A DNA stretch of 64,000 nt from UBA6623 sp965226435 (GCA_965226435.1 CBDDCY010000013.1:1116001-1180000), one strand, 5' to 3'. Counted from the first letter of the stretch, positions 10,523-20,427 are shown. Notes: a model not told the origin generated them from the sequence alone. A program made the numbers and translations.

Positions 10523-12256
10523 CTAGGAAGCCGCGGGAAGGGCTGCTCGGACCTTGCGCTGAACGCTGTCGGCAGCTTCTTCGAGTGTAACATCGGTCGA
10601 TAGACGTGTCGAGCGCTCGGAGAGTTCCACCAGGCCTTCGGTAATCTTCCTTCCAACGGTGATGCGGAAGGGGATTCCGACCAGTTCGGCATCCTTGAAC
10701 TTGACTCCGGCACGCTCGGCGCGGTCGTCGAGCAAGACGTCGAGTCCGAGTTCGCGGCATTCGGCGTAGAGCTTCTCGGCGGCCTCGCGTTGCTCGTCGT
10801 TCTTGAGGTTCACCGGCGTGATGACGACCTCGAAAGGCGCGATCGACACGGGCAGCGCCATGCCGGCTTCGTCATGGTTCTGTTCGATAGCGCCGGTCAA
10901 GATGCGTTCGATACCGATGCCGTAAGAGCCCATGATCGGGGCGACTTCCTTGCCGTTTTTGTCGAGCACGCGCAAACCCATCGACTCGGAGTACTTATAG
11001 CCAAGTTGGAAGATGTGGCCGACCTCGATGCACTTGGTAAGCTCCAGCGGCTCGCCGCATTGTGGACAGCCGTCGCCGGCCTCGACTTCGCGCAGGTCCT
11101 CGAAACGCGCCTCGAAGTCGCGGCCCGGCGTGACGTTCTTGAGATGCCGGTCTTGGCGATTGGCTCCCGCGATGAGGTTGCGCCGACCCTCGAGCGCGCG
11201 GTCGGCGATGATTTCCATATTCGATACGCCCACGGGGCCGATCGAGCCGACCTCGGCCCCGAACCATTCCTGAACTTCTTCGGGGTGCGCCGGACGCGCT
11301 TCGGTGGAAGAAACAAGGGTTGACAGCTTGGCCTCGTTGAGCTGGTGATCACCACGCAGCAGCAGCAGCACGGGCTTGTCGCCCGCATCGCCGGGAACAA
11401 CCATGACAAGGCTCTTGATGTGCGACGCCGCGGGAAGCCCGTCGAAGCCCGCCACTTCAGCGATCGTCTTTTTCCCCGGGGTCTCGAACTCCTCCGGCGA
11501 GCCCTCGCCGGCCGGGTCTTCCACGGCGGGTGCTTTTGGTTTGGAATCCGCTGTCTCGAGGTTGGCCGCGTAGCCGCAACCGCCGCAGACCGCCACCACC
11601 TCTTCGCCGGCGCCGGAGGGCAGGACGAACTCGTGCGATTTGCTGCCTCCCATCGCGCCCGAGTGCGCCTCGACGGCAAGATAGCGCAAGCCGCTGCGCG
11701 AAAAGATGCGGCAATAAGCGCCGTGGTGCTTCTTGTAGCTCTCTTCCAAACCCTCGGCATCGATGTCGAACGAGTACGAATCTTTCATCGTGAAGCGCCG
11801 CATCCGCATCAGGCCCGACCTGGGCCGCGGTTCGTCGCGAAACTTCACCTGGATCTGATACCAAAGCTGCGGCAACTGCTTATAGCTGCGCAGCTCGCCT
11901 CGAGCGATCGTCGTCATGACCTCTTCCTCGGTCATGCCCAGGCAGAGGTCGCGTCCCCAGCGGTCCTTGAGGCGGAACATGTCGTGGCCCATCGTCTCCC
12001 AACGACCGCTCTCGCGCCATACTTCGGCCGGGTGCATCTCGGGCAGATGAAATTCTTGCGCCCCGATGGCGTCCATTTCCTCGCGGACGATGCGCTCGAT
12101 CTTCAACAAGGAACGCTGGGCCAGGAAGAGATAGCTATAGATGCCCGCGGCCAGTTGACGAATGTAGCCCGCCCGCAGCAGCAGTTGATGGCTCGGCGCC
12201 TCGGCTTCCGAAGGCGTGTCGCGAAGGGTGGGAATGAAGAGCCGGCTCCAGCGCAT
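10523..12256 (-). CDS. proS: Prolyl-tRNA synthetase (bacterial type)
   Basis: Charges tRNA-Pro with proline. 577 residues, normal for the bacterial form. Class II motif 2 is FRDEPRPRSGLMRMRRF (139-155), motif 3 is GSYGIGIERIL (443-453), an editing (INS/YbaK-like) domain sits between them at roughly 230-400, and an anticodon-binding domain ends the protein. Cysteine pairs CGGCGYA and CPQCGEP flank the insertion. It lies 54 bases upstream of the PBP gene in the same direction and may share its transcript. The 231 bases before its start (12257-12487) hold no gene. Confidence 0.97.
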   Translation of the reverse strand: MRWSRLFIPTLRDTPSEAEAPSHQLLLRAGYIRQLAAGIYSYLFLAQRSLLKIERIVREEMDAIGAQEFHLPEMHPAEVWRESGRWETMGHDMFRLKDRWGRDLCLGMTEEEVMTTIARGELRSYKQLPQLWYQIQVKFRDEPRPRSGLMRMRRFTMKDSYSFDIDAEGLEESYKKHHGAYCRIFSRSGLRYLAVEAHSGAMGGSKSHEFVLPSGAGEEVVAVCGGCGYAANLETADSKPKAPAVEDPAGEGSPEEFETPGKKTIAEVAGFDGLPAASHIKSLVMVVPGDAGDKPVLLLLRGDHQLNEAKLSTLVSSTEARPAHPEEVQEWFGAEVGSIGPVGVSNMEIIADRALEGRRNLIAGANRQDRHLKNVTPGRDFEARFEDLREVEAGDGCPQCGEPLELTKCIEVGHIFQLGYKYSESMGLRVLDKNGKEVAPIMGSYGIGIERILTGAIEQNHDEAGMALPVSIAPFEVVITPVNLKNDEQREAAEKLYAECRELGLDVLLDDRAERAGVKFKDAELVGIPFRITVGRKITEGLVELSERSTRLSTDVTLEEAADSVQRKVRAALPAAS

Positions 12257-12487
12257 GATCTTGACTTGACGGATCGGCTTCGAGGCCGCAAAAAAGAGCG
12301 GCGGGTCGTGGCCCGCCGTCGTCTCCTAGGAACTCGCGAGCCGCCGATCGAAAAGGCTGTCCCCGCGAAAGACGCTCATTGTAACACGCCGCGTTTCCCG
12401 CCCAACCGCCCGCCGCGGGCGAGCGCCGGGCCTCGGAATCGAGAGGATCGGCGGCGACCCGCCCCGCCATGCCGAAGCCCGGCGTGG

Positions 12488-14992
12488 TCACTCCCCGATC
12501 GGAATCAGCGACTCCTGACTCTCCGCGCCGACTATCGAGACTTGGAGTATGGCGTTACCGCTCGGCAGAATGATCGGGATACGGAAGTTGATCTGGTAAG
12601 CGGTGGACAACTTTGGCGCGTAAAAGCTGCCCAACACTTCCGCCTCCACGCCGGCGACGAGGACCAAGGGGTCGTTGACGGTCACCGCGGGCGGTATGGG
12701 ACCGGGAACATTCGTTCCCACCGCCGGACTTGTCGGCCCCAGTCCGGTGACGAACAGCAAGATCACCTCGCCGGGCCGGGCGGGGTTCGAGGGTGTGACC
12801 ACGGAAAAGTCCGCGTGCAGGGCCGCCGCCAGCAAGTTGGGATCGAGGAAGTATTGGAAAATTCCCGGCTGAGCGGCCAACGTCTGAATGTTGTTGAAGG
12901 TCGCGGTTGCCCCGTTGTTGTCAATCATCACCGCCACGTCGCTCGACGGCGCGGGGACCTCGAAGGGCACTTGGAAATTAAGCTGTTCCACGCCGTTGAC
13001 GTTGGCGATCGAAACCATCGGGGCGGCGTGACCCGCGACGTAGACGCGCACGCCGCCCAGAGTCGTCGGGAAAGGCGCGGTCGGCGCCGCCTCTACGCCG
13101 TCTAGGTCCCGCGTCAATCCTGTTCCGAAGATCGAGCCCAGACTGCCCGGCACCAGGCCGCCTCGGAAACTCGCGCCGTTGACAAACCCGCCGAACGGAA
13201 CCGCGGGGACTTGCTCGACAACCTGTAGCCGGAACTGAACGAGCAGGTCGAGCGCGCGCGCCTCGACAACGACGACTCCCAATTCGGCGCCGCCTATGAT
13301 GTTCGTCGAAGCTCGACCGTTAGACCCGGTTACGACCCGCGCGCTGGTCAGCGTGCCGGAGCCGCCAACGATCGCGAAGTCGACCGGCACGCCGCCGGAA
13401 GGCGCGCCGTCGCTGTTGCGCGTTTCGACCGTGAGCGGAATGCGGGCCTGTCGGCCTCGGCCGACACTTTGGCCGTCACCTTCCACAATCAGGATTTGAG
13501 TCGGAGCAACGTTCGCCGTTACCCGAAACGTCGTCGCAACGGCGCCGACTCGGGCGTTCACCAAGATGCGCGCGGCGGTATTGCCGAGTTTCACGCGCGT
13601 CGAGAGTTGCCCGGCCGGGTTGGTGGTTGAAAAGTTGCCGAGCAGCTCCGCCGATCCGGGCGGCTGCACGTCCCAAATCACCGCTTGCCCGCCCACCGCC
13701 GTGCCGCAGACATCGGTTACGACCGCCTGAAGGGGTTGCGGCAGCTGATCGCCGGGAGCGCCGCTCTGGCCGTCTCCGCCGGTTTTCGTAAGAGCGGCGG
13801 CGGGGCCGATCGTTGTGGTGTAGCCAACTTCCGACGATTCGAGTTTATCGGTGGCTTGCGCGATAGGAAGAACTTCCCCTCCCCCATCGCAGCCCAGAAT
13901 GGCGTCGGCGCGGGCCACGCCCAGCGAATCCGTCGGCGCCACGGGCGGATCGAAGGTAATGTCGCCGTCGGTTTCAAAGCGGATGCCCAGGTTGTCCATC
14001 GCCTGCCCTTTTCCACTGGCGACTTGAAACACCATCGCATTGGGAATACGTTCTCCGACCACCCCGCTCAAACTGCTTTTGCTGAAGCGAACGATTTGCA
14101 CGGGCAAATCGGTTTCATCGGGCACAACAACCGCATGAAACGGGTCGCCGAGCTCGCGACCACGCTCATCCTCGACTTGAATGGTGAGCGGCAACTTGCC
14201 GCCCGCGTTAACGGCATCGCATTGGATCGACGCTCTGCCATCGGGGCCGGTGGTCGCCATGGCGGGGCAACTCACCAGGCCGAAACCGCTGGTGCTGCTG
14301 ATCATCAGGTCGACGCCTTCCAGCGGCACGCCTTTTTCTCTCGCTTCGACGATCAGCGGGAACGGGAACGGCTTGTTTTTGAGGATGTATTGGTAGTCGC
14401 CGTCGATCTTGATCAAGCCCTCGCGGACCGCCGGCGCGGTGTTGAGCTGAAACGTTACTTCCTCGTCAAGAGGCTCGACCAGGGCAACCGCCTCGAAGGG
14501 TTCGTCGGTTCCCGGAGTCGCACGCGTGTGGGCCACACCCCGCGCGTCGCTGATAGCGGAAGCCGGGTTGAAAGTCACGTTCGGCTCGTCACTGCTGAAC
14601 TCGACGGCTTGGCCCATCACCGGTCGCCGGTCAGCCCCGCGAACCCGCACCGCCAGCGGCCCGGCGAAAGGCGTCCCAAGCTCGCCCAGCTGCTGGTCGC
14701 CGCCATAAATCTCCAGACTGGTCGCGGTATCGCCCGGCAGTGCCGGCACGTCAATGCCGAGCGGGGCGGCGGGAAGGTCCCAACTATTGAGAATCGTCGT
14801 CCCCGCCGCGTCCATGCGAACAATCGACGCGGGATCACGGAACGCAATGTAGAGACTTTGCTCGCCCGCGCCCAGCGCGATGTCCACCGCCGTCCCGCTG
14901 AATGGGAACCCCGTCTCGGGGTTATCGAGGGGCAGCTGCGCCCGGGTATTCCGATCGATCGTGAAAATCCTTCCTTTGAATTCCGTCAACAC
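12488..14992 (-). CDS. Secreted Ig-like / TIGR03437 domain protein (downstream part of a split gene)
   Basis: 834 residues: the end of a propeller-like region, several bacterial Ig-like (Big-1-type) repeats, then the TIGR03437 C-terminal domain (VPFGGFVNGASF, GSLGSIFGTGL, then a final beta-rich stretch ending ESLIPIGE). That domain is typical of Solibacter-group surface proteins of unknown function. There is no signal peptide at this start (GTG 14992). The upstream gene carries the signal peptide and ends exactly here in another frame, with a 7-base overlap, so the two are probably one ~1,100-residue protein broken by a one-base change. A sequencing error is possible. Confidence 0.85.
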   Translation of the reverse strand: MLTEFKGRIFTIDRNTRAQLPLDNPETGFPFSGTAVDIALGAGEQSLYIAFRDPASIVRMDAAGTTILNSWDLPAAPLGIDVPALPGDTATSLEIYGGDQQLGELGTPFAGPLAVRVRGADRRPVMGQAVEFSSDEPNVTFNPASAISDARGVAHTRATPGTDEPFEAVALVEPLDEEVTFQLNTAPAVREGLIKIDGDYQYILKNKPFPFPLIVEAREKGVPLEGVDLMISSTSGFGLVSCPAMATTGPDGRASIQCDAVNAGGKLPLTIQVEDERGRELGDPFHAVVVPDETDLPVQIVRFSKSSLSGVVGERIPNAMVFQVASGKGQAMDNLGIRFETDGDITFDPPVAPTDSLGVARADAILGCDGGGEVLPIAQATDKLESSEVGYTTTIGPAAALTKTGGDGQSGAPGDQLPQPLQAVVTDVCGTAVGGQAVIWDVQPPGSAELLGNFSTTNPAGQLSTRVKLGNTAARILVNARVGAVATTFRVTANVAPTQILIVEGDGQSVGRGRQARIPLTVETRNSDGAPSGGVPVDFAIVGGSGTLTSARVVTGSNGRASTNIIGGAELGVVVVEARALDLLVQFRLQVVEQVPAVPFGGFVNGASFRGGLVPGSLGSIFGTGLTRDLDGVEAAPTAPFPTTLGGVRVYVAGHAAPMVSIANVNGVEQLNFQVPFEVPAPSSDVAVMIDNNGATATFNNIQTLAAQPGIFQYFLDPNLLAAALHADFSVVTPSNPARPGEVILLFVTGLGPTSPAVGTNVPGPIPPAVTVNDPLVLVAGVEAEVLGSFYAPKLSTAYQINFRIPIILPSGNAILQVSIVGAESQESLIPIGE

Positions 14993-15858
14993 ATGGTCAA
15001 GCCCTGACCCGGGGAGAGCGATTCCACGACGTCGCTGGTCGTAAAGAACGCATCGCCCGCCTTTCGATCGAGCATCGAGTAGGTGACGATCGAGTTTTCC
15101 TGCTGAAAAAACGCCGTTTCCACGGGCCCGTCGGGGTCAAATTGAAAAGCAGCGGCCGCCGGTTCGAGGGTCTCGATTTCCGCCGTGATTTTGTTCGTGA
15201 ACGGATCGATCTCGAACAGGAAGTCGTGCGCCAGAGCATAGATCGCGAAGCCGTTTGGAGCCGCGACGAGTCCCAGAGGCTCGGCCGGAAGATCGGGTGG
15301 TCCGCCTAGAAATTGCGGCGGATCGGACGCCAGGCTCAAAAGACGCAGCGTCGTGGCGTCGGCTCTTGCGATGTAAGCTCGCTCCCCATCGATCCGCACC
15401 GCAATGCCGGTCGCTTCGCTCTGCAATGTCAGAGAAAGGGGCGCCGGCGCTCCCGGACTTGCCGTGTCAATCACATGGACGGTGCTTCCCGCAAGCACCA
15501 GCAATCGCGAGGCATCGGGCGTGAGTACCGCATCAGCCCTCGGATCGGCCACGCCTCCCGCCAGTTGACTGACGCCCAGCATCGGAAACGGCGGCGCGGG
15601 ACCGAGAACGGCGACGGTGCTTTCCGTGAGAACAACGATCTTCAAAAGCTTGTCGGGATCCGCCGGATCGGGAATCACAAAGGCCCGCGAGGCGCCGGCG
15701 CCCACCGTCGGCGTTCCGAGCAACGCGAAGGTGTCGGCGTCGTGGATCGCGACTGTGTCGCCCTCGCCGAACACAAATAGGAGATCCGTCGCGGCCGCCG
15801 GCATCGCCGACATGAGCCCGAAACAGAATAAGAATGGAAGCCGCCGAAGCAGGCGCAC
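14986..15858 (-). CDS. Secreted beta-propeller protein (upstream part of a split TIGR03437 gene)
   Basis: Signal peptide (MRLLRRLPFLFCFGLMSA, cleavage near PAAA) followed by repeated beta-propeller-like blades (DTASPGAPAPLSLTLQ, AIYALAHDFLFEIDPF). GTG 15858 is preferred because GGAGG lies 8 bases before it; in-frame ATGs at 15864 and 15900 are possible. The frame stops at 14986 with GLTMC, whereas the overlapping frame reads on as LDHVLTEFKGRIF, so one missing base near 14990-15003 separates it from the downstream Ig/TIGR03437 part. Function unknown; probably exported and cell-surface associated. Confidence 0.75.
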   Translation of the reverse strand: MRLLRRLPFLFCFGLMSAMPAAATDLLFVFGEGDTVAIHDADTFALLGTPTVGAGASRAFVIPDPADPDKLLKIVVLTESTVAVLGPAPPFPMLGVSQLAGGVADPRADAVLTPDASRLLVLAGSTVHVIDTASPGAPAPLSLTLQSEATGIAVRIDGERAYIARADATTLRLLSLASDPPQFLGGPPDLPAEPLGLVAAPNGFAIYALAHDFLFEIDPFTNKITAEIETLEPAAAAFQFDPDGPVETAFFQQENSIVTYSMLDRKAGDAFFTTSDVVESLSPGQGLTMC

Positions 15859-16037
15859 GGTCATCACCTCCCGAAACCGGATGTTCGGAGAAAGTCTCAT
15901 CCGCTGTGAACAGGATAAAACATAGCAGCGGTGCCTTGTTGCCGCGGCTTGCCCGGCTCACTCGTCCATTCATGTTACAAATCAGGCCTCGGCTCCAAGC
16001 GGATGCGCCGAGGGCCTGATGCTACCATGACTATTCG

Positions 16038-17237
16038 ATGAGTCGATGGACTCGCAGGGCTTTTCTCGCCGCGACCACCCCTCTACCCGCCGCCGTCGTC
16101 ACGCCGGCCCGCCGCGGCCTCAAGATTGCTTCGGAAAGAGTAGAGATCGAAGACCCTCTGACCGGGCGGGATGTGGTTCGCTTTACCGATCCGTCGATCC
16201 TGCACCACCTGCCTCACTATCATCACCGTTTGATCGAGCGCAATCATTCCTTTCTGCTGGTCGTCTCGGAGCGCTCGGGAAGCCGCCAAATCTACCGCCT
16301 GAATCTTCCCGACGGCGACATGGTGCAGCTCACCGACGGTGGCGGCGTGCATGCCTATTCCCCGGTCCTCGATCGCCGCGGACGCCATTTCTTCTATTTG
16401 CAACGGGATTCTCTATTCGAGGCCTCCGCGCGCGGCGGACGCGGGCGCGTCCTTTACCGCTCGCCCGACGGTTGGCGCCCCAGCGGACATCTTTCGGTGT
16501 CGCGTGACGAGCGCTTCGCGGCGCTTGTCGAGATGCGTGCCGGCCACCAGGTCGACGGTTTCGAGGCCCAGTTTGAACGCCGCCCGCGCTGTCGCATTCA
16601 GATTATCGAGATCGGGCGAAAGAAAGCCCATACCGTGATCGAGGAAGATCATTGGCTGAGCCATCCGCGCTTTCGGCCTCGCTCGTCCGACTTGCTCTAT
16701 GCCCGCGAGGGTCCCTGGGATCGTGTGGACGGCCGGCTGCGCTATGTCTCGTTCGACGGCGATTACAAGAGAAACCTACGGCCGCGGCGGGGCGACGAGC
16801 AAATCGGCCATGCCTACTGGTCGCCTTCAGGCCGCGAAGTCTGTTACGCGTTTTTCCCCGATCGTTCGAACCGACGAGCCGAAATCCGCTGCGTCGACCC
16901 CAAGACCGGCCGTGAGCGCACTCTTTCTCGCTGTTCGAAATTCGGGTGGCTCAGCCCGAATCCGGACGGCTCGGCGATCGTCGGCGCCAGCCGCAGCGTG
17001 GCCGGGCCGAACATCTATCTTCTCTTCCCGAAATTAGGAAGGGAGATCACTGTCGGCGAACACGCCGCAAGTTGTAAGCCCTACCCCGTCGCCGGTTCGA
17101 AAACGCATGACCCCTTCGCGGCCTGCCCGGAACCCGTCTTTTCTCCCGACAGTAAATGGGTCTACTATGTCACCGACCGCGAAGGCAAACCGGCTCTCTA
17201 CGCCATGGATGTCTCCGACTTCGTTGAATCCACGTAA
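16038..17237 (+). CDS. Oligogalacturonate lyase-like (PL22) beta-propeller protein, Tat signal
   Basis: 399 residues with a twin-arginine start (TRRAFLAA, residues 5-12) and then a seven-bladed TolB-like propeller: RQIYRLNLPDGDMVQLTDGG, WSPSGREVCYAFF, VFSPDSKWVYYVTDREG. The layout and the N-terminal TGRDVVRFTDPS..HHLPHYHH segment resemble oligogalacturonate lyases, which split unsaturated digalacturonate from pectin breakdown. The metal-binding His/Gln set could not be checked position by position, so enzyme activity is inferred; a general TolB-like propeller is the alternative. A KdgD-like uronate enzyme lies 11 kb away (28554-29462), weak support for uronate use. Confidence 0.65.
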   Translation: MSRWTRRAFLAATTPLPAAVVTPARRGLKIASERVEIEDPLTGRDVVRFTDPSILHHLPHYHHRLIERNHSFLLVVSERSGSRQIYRLNLPDGDMVQLTDGGGVHAYSPVLDRRGRHFFYLQRDSLFEASARGGRGRVLYRSPDGWRPSGHLSVSRDERFAALVEMRAGHQVDGFEAQFERRPRCRIQIIEIGRKKAHTVIEEDHWLSHPRFRPRSSDLLYAREGPWDRVDGRLRYVSFDGDYKRNLRPRRGDEQIGHAYWSPSGREVCYAFFPDRSNRRAEIRCVDPKTGRERTLSRCSKFGWLSPNPDGSAIVGASRSVAGPNIYLLFPKLGREITVGEHAASCKPYPVAGSKTHDPFAACPEPVFSPDSKWVYYVTDREGKPALYAMDVSDFVEST

Positions 17238-17252
17238 GAAGCGCCAAGGCCC

Positions 17253-18968
17253 TCAGCCCGCCGCTTCGCGGAAATCATCCAACACAAGCTGCCAGCCTCC
17301 GTAGTAGGTATCGGGCTCAATCGAATAGGCCGCGGCGATCCGCGTGTCGCGCTTCAGACCGCGGCCGCGCTCGGCCATACGCCAGCCGATCGCGCTCATC
17401 GATTTGCCCGCCGACGAAAGAAACAACTTCAGGTGCTTTTCCTTCACAATGCGCGGGTCGCCGGCCAGCTGGAGATTCGCCGTCGAAAAGCGTGGCGAGG
17501 GATTGGCCAGGCCGTGAGGCGCCAGCCGCGCCAACTCCGCCATCGTGGGGTCGTTGATCGACGAAAACTCCAGTTCGGCGTCAAGCTGCAGCGTCGGAAC
17601 GAAGTCTTCCGCTTTGAGAACCCCGCGACCGTATTCGTTAAGGCGGCCGCGCAATTCCGGGACCCGCTCAATCGCCAGCGTGCAGCCGGCCGCCTGGCGA
17701 TGGCCCCCAAAGCGCTCGAAAAGGTCGGCCGTCGATTCCAGCGCTTCCAGCATGTGAAAGGCCGGAATACTTCGGGCCGAGCCGGTCGCGGTTCCCTCGG
17801 CGGCGTTCGCGCTCAACACCAACGTCGGACGATGAAAGCGCTCGACCACGCGGCTCGCGACGATTCCGATGACCCCGGCGTGCCAACCCTCGCCCGCCTC
17901 GACAATCACGGGCAACTCGTCGGGCGGCGGGATCTTTTCGAGGCGCTCGATGATTTCGCGCAGGATGGCTTGTTCGGTTTGCTGTCGCTCGGTATTCAGC
18001 GTGTTGAGCTTGGCGGCGATCTCGGCGGCTCGGGCGGGTTCGCGCGTCGTAAACAGCTCGACAACTTCTCGGGCTGTATCCATGCGCCCGGCGGCGTTGA
18101 TGCGGGGCGCGACGCGGAAAGCCACCGACCCGGCGCCGGGCGGCTTCGCGGCCGAGAAGCCGGCCGTGTCGAGCAGGGCCTTGAGGCCGAGGTTGCGAGG
18201 GTCGCGCAAGCCTTCGAGACCCAGCTTAGTGAAAACGCGGTTCTCCCCGATCAGCGGAACCACATCGGCAATGGTGCCGATCGCGACGAGCTTTAACAGC
18301 GACTCGACGACCCGCGTCAGCTTCGCCTCGGGCCATCCCAATTCCCCTAGAAGCGCCTGCGCCAATTTGAAAGCGACGCCGACGCCGCACAGACTCTTGT
18401 CGGGATACTCGCAGCCGGGCTGGTTGGGGTTGAGCACGGCCAACGCCCGAGGAACCGCCGCGTCGGGCAAGTGGTGATCGGTGACGATCGAGTCAATACC
18501 CAGTTGGGTCGCCCGCTCGACGACGGCCGTTTCGCGAATCCCCGTATCGACGCTGATCAGGAGCCGAACATTGTCGCGAGCGGCTTGCTCGATGACGTCG
18601 GCTCGCATGCCGTAGCCGTCATGCACGCGATGAGGCACATGAAACTCGGCGGCGCCGCCGGCGAGCTCGATCGCGGCCCTCAACACGACGACCGCGCTGG
18701 TGCCGTCGACATCATAGTCGCCGTAAATCAGAATGCCTTCATCGTTGGCGATGGCCGCCCGCAAACGCTCGATGGCGGCGCGCATGCCGAGCATGCGATA
18801 GGGGTCGTGAAGGTTCGCGAGTCGCGGGTTCAGGAAGCGATCGGCGTCCTCGGGAGTGCGGACGGCCCGTTGCGTCAACAGCCGCGCGGCGAGCGGGCCG
18901 ATCTTCAGCTCGGCTTGGAGTTGATCGGCCGCCGCGGGATCGGAGTCGCGATAGTGCCATCGTTTCAT
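17253..18968 (-). CDS. recJ: Single-stranded-DNA exonuclease RecJ
   Basis: A 5'-3' ssDNA exonuclease in recombination and mismatch repair. From ATG 18968 the length is 571 residues, close to E. coli RecJ. DHH-family motifs: GDYDVDG (83-89), DTG (141-143), DHH in VTDHHLP (164-166), then GVGVAFKL and a DHHA1 region with GGHRQAAG. Upstream in-frame starts up to 19097 would add 43 residues rich in repeat-like sequence and are unlikely. It converges on the propeller gene with 15 bases between. Confidence 0.95.
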   Translation of the reverse strand: MKRWHYRDSDPAAADQLQAELKIGPLAARLLTQRAVRTPEDADRFLNPRLANLHDPYRMLGMRAAIERLRAAIANDEGILIYGDYDVDGTSAVVVLRAAIELAGGAAEFHVPHRVHDGYGMRADVIEQAARDNVRLLISVDTGIRETAVVERATQLGIDSIVTDHHLPDAAVPRALAVLNPNQPGCEYPDKSLCGVGVAFKLAQALLGELGWPEAKLTRVVESLLKLVAIGTIADVVPLIGENRVFTKLGLEGLRDPRNLGLKALLDTAGFSAAKPPGAGSVAFRVAPRINAAGRMDTAREVVELFTTREPARAAEIAAKLNTLNTERQQTEQAILREIIERLEKIPPPDELPVIVEAGEGWHAGVIGIVASRVVERFHRPTLVLSANAAEGTATGSARSIPAFHMLEALESTADLFERFGGHRQAAGCTLAIERVPELRGRLNEYGRGVLKAEDFVPTLQLDAELEFSSINDPTMAELARLAPHGLANPSPRFSTANLQLAGDPRIVKEKHLKLFLSSAGKSMSAIGWRMAERGRGLKRDTRIAAAYSIEPDTYYGGWQLVLDDFREAAG

Positions 18969-19348
18969 CGAGTGGAGTCCCAGGGCACGGGAAGCCTCTA
19001 GGGTAGCGAAGTCCTCGCCGGGGTACGTGTTGCTGAACCACGTGTCGCCGGGGTACGTGATCGTTTCAGTGTGTCCAGGGATTCCTCGCACCGCCATGAA
19101 AATGATCCGTCAGGCGGGCCGAGGGACGGGCGCGAGCTTCCCGCCGCCCTTGCCCTCTTGCCATGTGGCACACCGTCGGTGCTCGAGGGGCGGGCGGAAG
19201 AGACACTACGAGCGTTTGCTTGTGCATGGTTTGGCTGCCGGTGGGCGTCAGAGCATTTCCGGCGGTGTCGGCGAGTGGGTTGTCGGGGTATTTTTCCTTT
19301 CTTGAAGTCTCCGTCGAGGCCTTGCGATTCCTCGGGGGTGGTTTTCGC
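18969..19348. other. Gene-free stretch between recJ and the NALKHGL-type gene
   Basis: 380 bases without a convincing gene. It includes two direct copies of CGCCGGGGTACGTG near 19016 and 19049. Short open frames here lack ribosome sites and family features. The recJ promoter should lie in this stretch, but no clear -35/-10 pair stood out. Confidence 0.5.
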
Positions 19349-20161
19349 TTAGGTTCTTCTCGATTCGGCGGTTATTGGGCGGGCTTCGATTGCCTCGTAC
19401 CGCGTTGCTATATATGACGTTAGGTTGACCTTGGGTTCGTTTTGTATTTTTTGACTTTGGGGAGTTGCGAGCCTACTTTTTTTGGCGACCCTGGGGTTCT
19501 TTCGCGGCTTGCCGGGCAGGTCTGGAGACCTGCCCCACTGGGCTTGGCCGCGGAAGCCGATGGCGGTTGGATGGGGGGCTGCCGGCTCTTCGTCGGGGAA
19601 GTAGTACTCGGGAACCGGGGTGGTGGCGTTGGCTTGGTTGTTTTTGGCTTCGAGGGCTTCGCGGAGTTGGCGCTCTTCGCGGCGGATGTCGATCATTAGC
19701 TCGACGCCGCGGAAGAAACGGCGGCTGAGATGGCCGTCATAGCGGGCTAGGTTGTTGAGGAGTTTAGTCCTTGTGAGCATGGCCCAGCCTAGGATGTGGG
19801 TTCGCTCTTGGCGGTCTTCCGGCATGGGGCTGGTGTCGTTGTCGATGCGACGGGAGTTTTCGATGCCGGCGGCGATGACGGCGGTTTCGATGCGGGAGAG
19901 CCGTTGCATTCTCCAGGAGACGTCGGCGATTTGGCGGACGATTTCCTTTTCGACACGGTTTCTGGGGAGATAGGTGTCCTCGAAGGAAGTGAGATGTTGA
20001 TCGAAGTCGGCGGGGTCTTCGCCGGGTAAGACGGCGTCGTTTGCCAGCAGGCCGTGTTTGAGAGCGTTTTGGGATGAGCGGGTTTTTCCGCTGTCGGTTT
20101 TGGGGCCGGTTGATTTCTTGGCGTTTTCGCGATTGGCGCGAATTTTTTCTGTTGTAGACAT
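19349..20161 (-). CDS. Unknown conserved protein with NALKHGL-type N-terminus
   Basis: 270 residues; not assigned to a function. The N-terminus (RANRENAKKSTGPKT, then SSQNALKHGL) is a signature of a family common in Acidobacteriota and Planctomycetes. The rest is charged and mostly helical, with no membrane segment or signal. Near residue 210 it contains QWGRSPDLPG, encoded by a hairpin repeat (19514-19535) whose other copies are intergenic, so a repeat has been read into the protein. The C-terminal quarter beyond it is low-complexity and may also be non-native. Many family members lie in repeat-rich DNA, and a mobile-element link is possible but unproven. Confidence 0.7.
   Translation of the reverse strand: MSTTEKIRANRENAKKSTGPKTDSGKTRSSQNALKHGLLANDAVLPGEDPADFDQHLTSFEDTYLPRNRVEKEIVRQIADVSWRMQRLSRIETAVIAAGIENSRRIDNDTSPMPEDRQERTHILGWAMLTRTKLLNNLARYDGHLSRRFFRGVELMIDIRREERQLREALEAKNNQANATTPVPEYYFPDEEPAAPHPTAIGFRGQAQWGRSPDLPGKPRKNPRVAKKSRLATPQSQKIQNEPKVNLTSYIATRYEAIEARPITAESRRT
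19514..19535. repeat. Hairpin repeat (GGGCAGG stem) inside a coding region
   Basis: GGGCAGG, loop TCTGGAGA, CCTGCCC, followed by CACTGGG. Near-identical hairpins lie at 20428-20449 and 24335-24356. This copy is inside the 19349-20161 gene and encodes QWGRSPDLPG on the minus strand. Confidence 0.8.
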
Positions 20162-20427
20162 GCGATTTCTCCTGGGGCTTGTTGCCCGGTCATAGGATAC
20201 GTTGGGGTTGTGGGTTTCGCGGGGGTTGGTTTTTCTAAGTTGTTGATATGGAAGACGTAGTTTTTTTGAAACGGACGTGATGGATTTCGTGTGGCGTTGG
20301 CCGTTGGCCGTTAGCCGTGAACCGAGGGGGAGGGATTGGTTTGGTGGGGTTCCCTGGGCTTGCGCCCAGGGCCGGTATTAATCACGGGGGTTCGAGTATG
20401 GGCGCCCGGCGCGGCGGGCGGGTGGCC

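Noticed and set aside
11345..13105. 586-codon plus-strand frame across proS and the TIGR03437 gene
   Set aside because: Overlaps two well-supported genes on the other strand and has no recognisable domain.
19027..19305. Small plus-strand gene beyond recJ
   Set aside because: No ribosome site or family; it overlaps direct repeats and the antisense of recJ upstream sequence.
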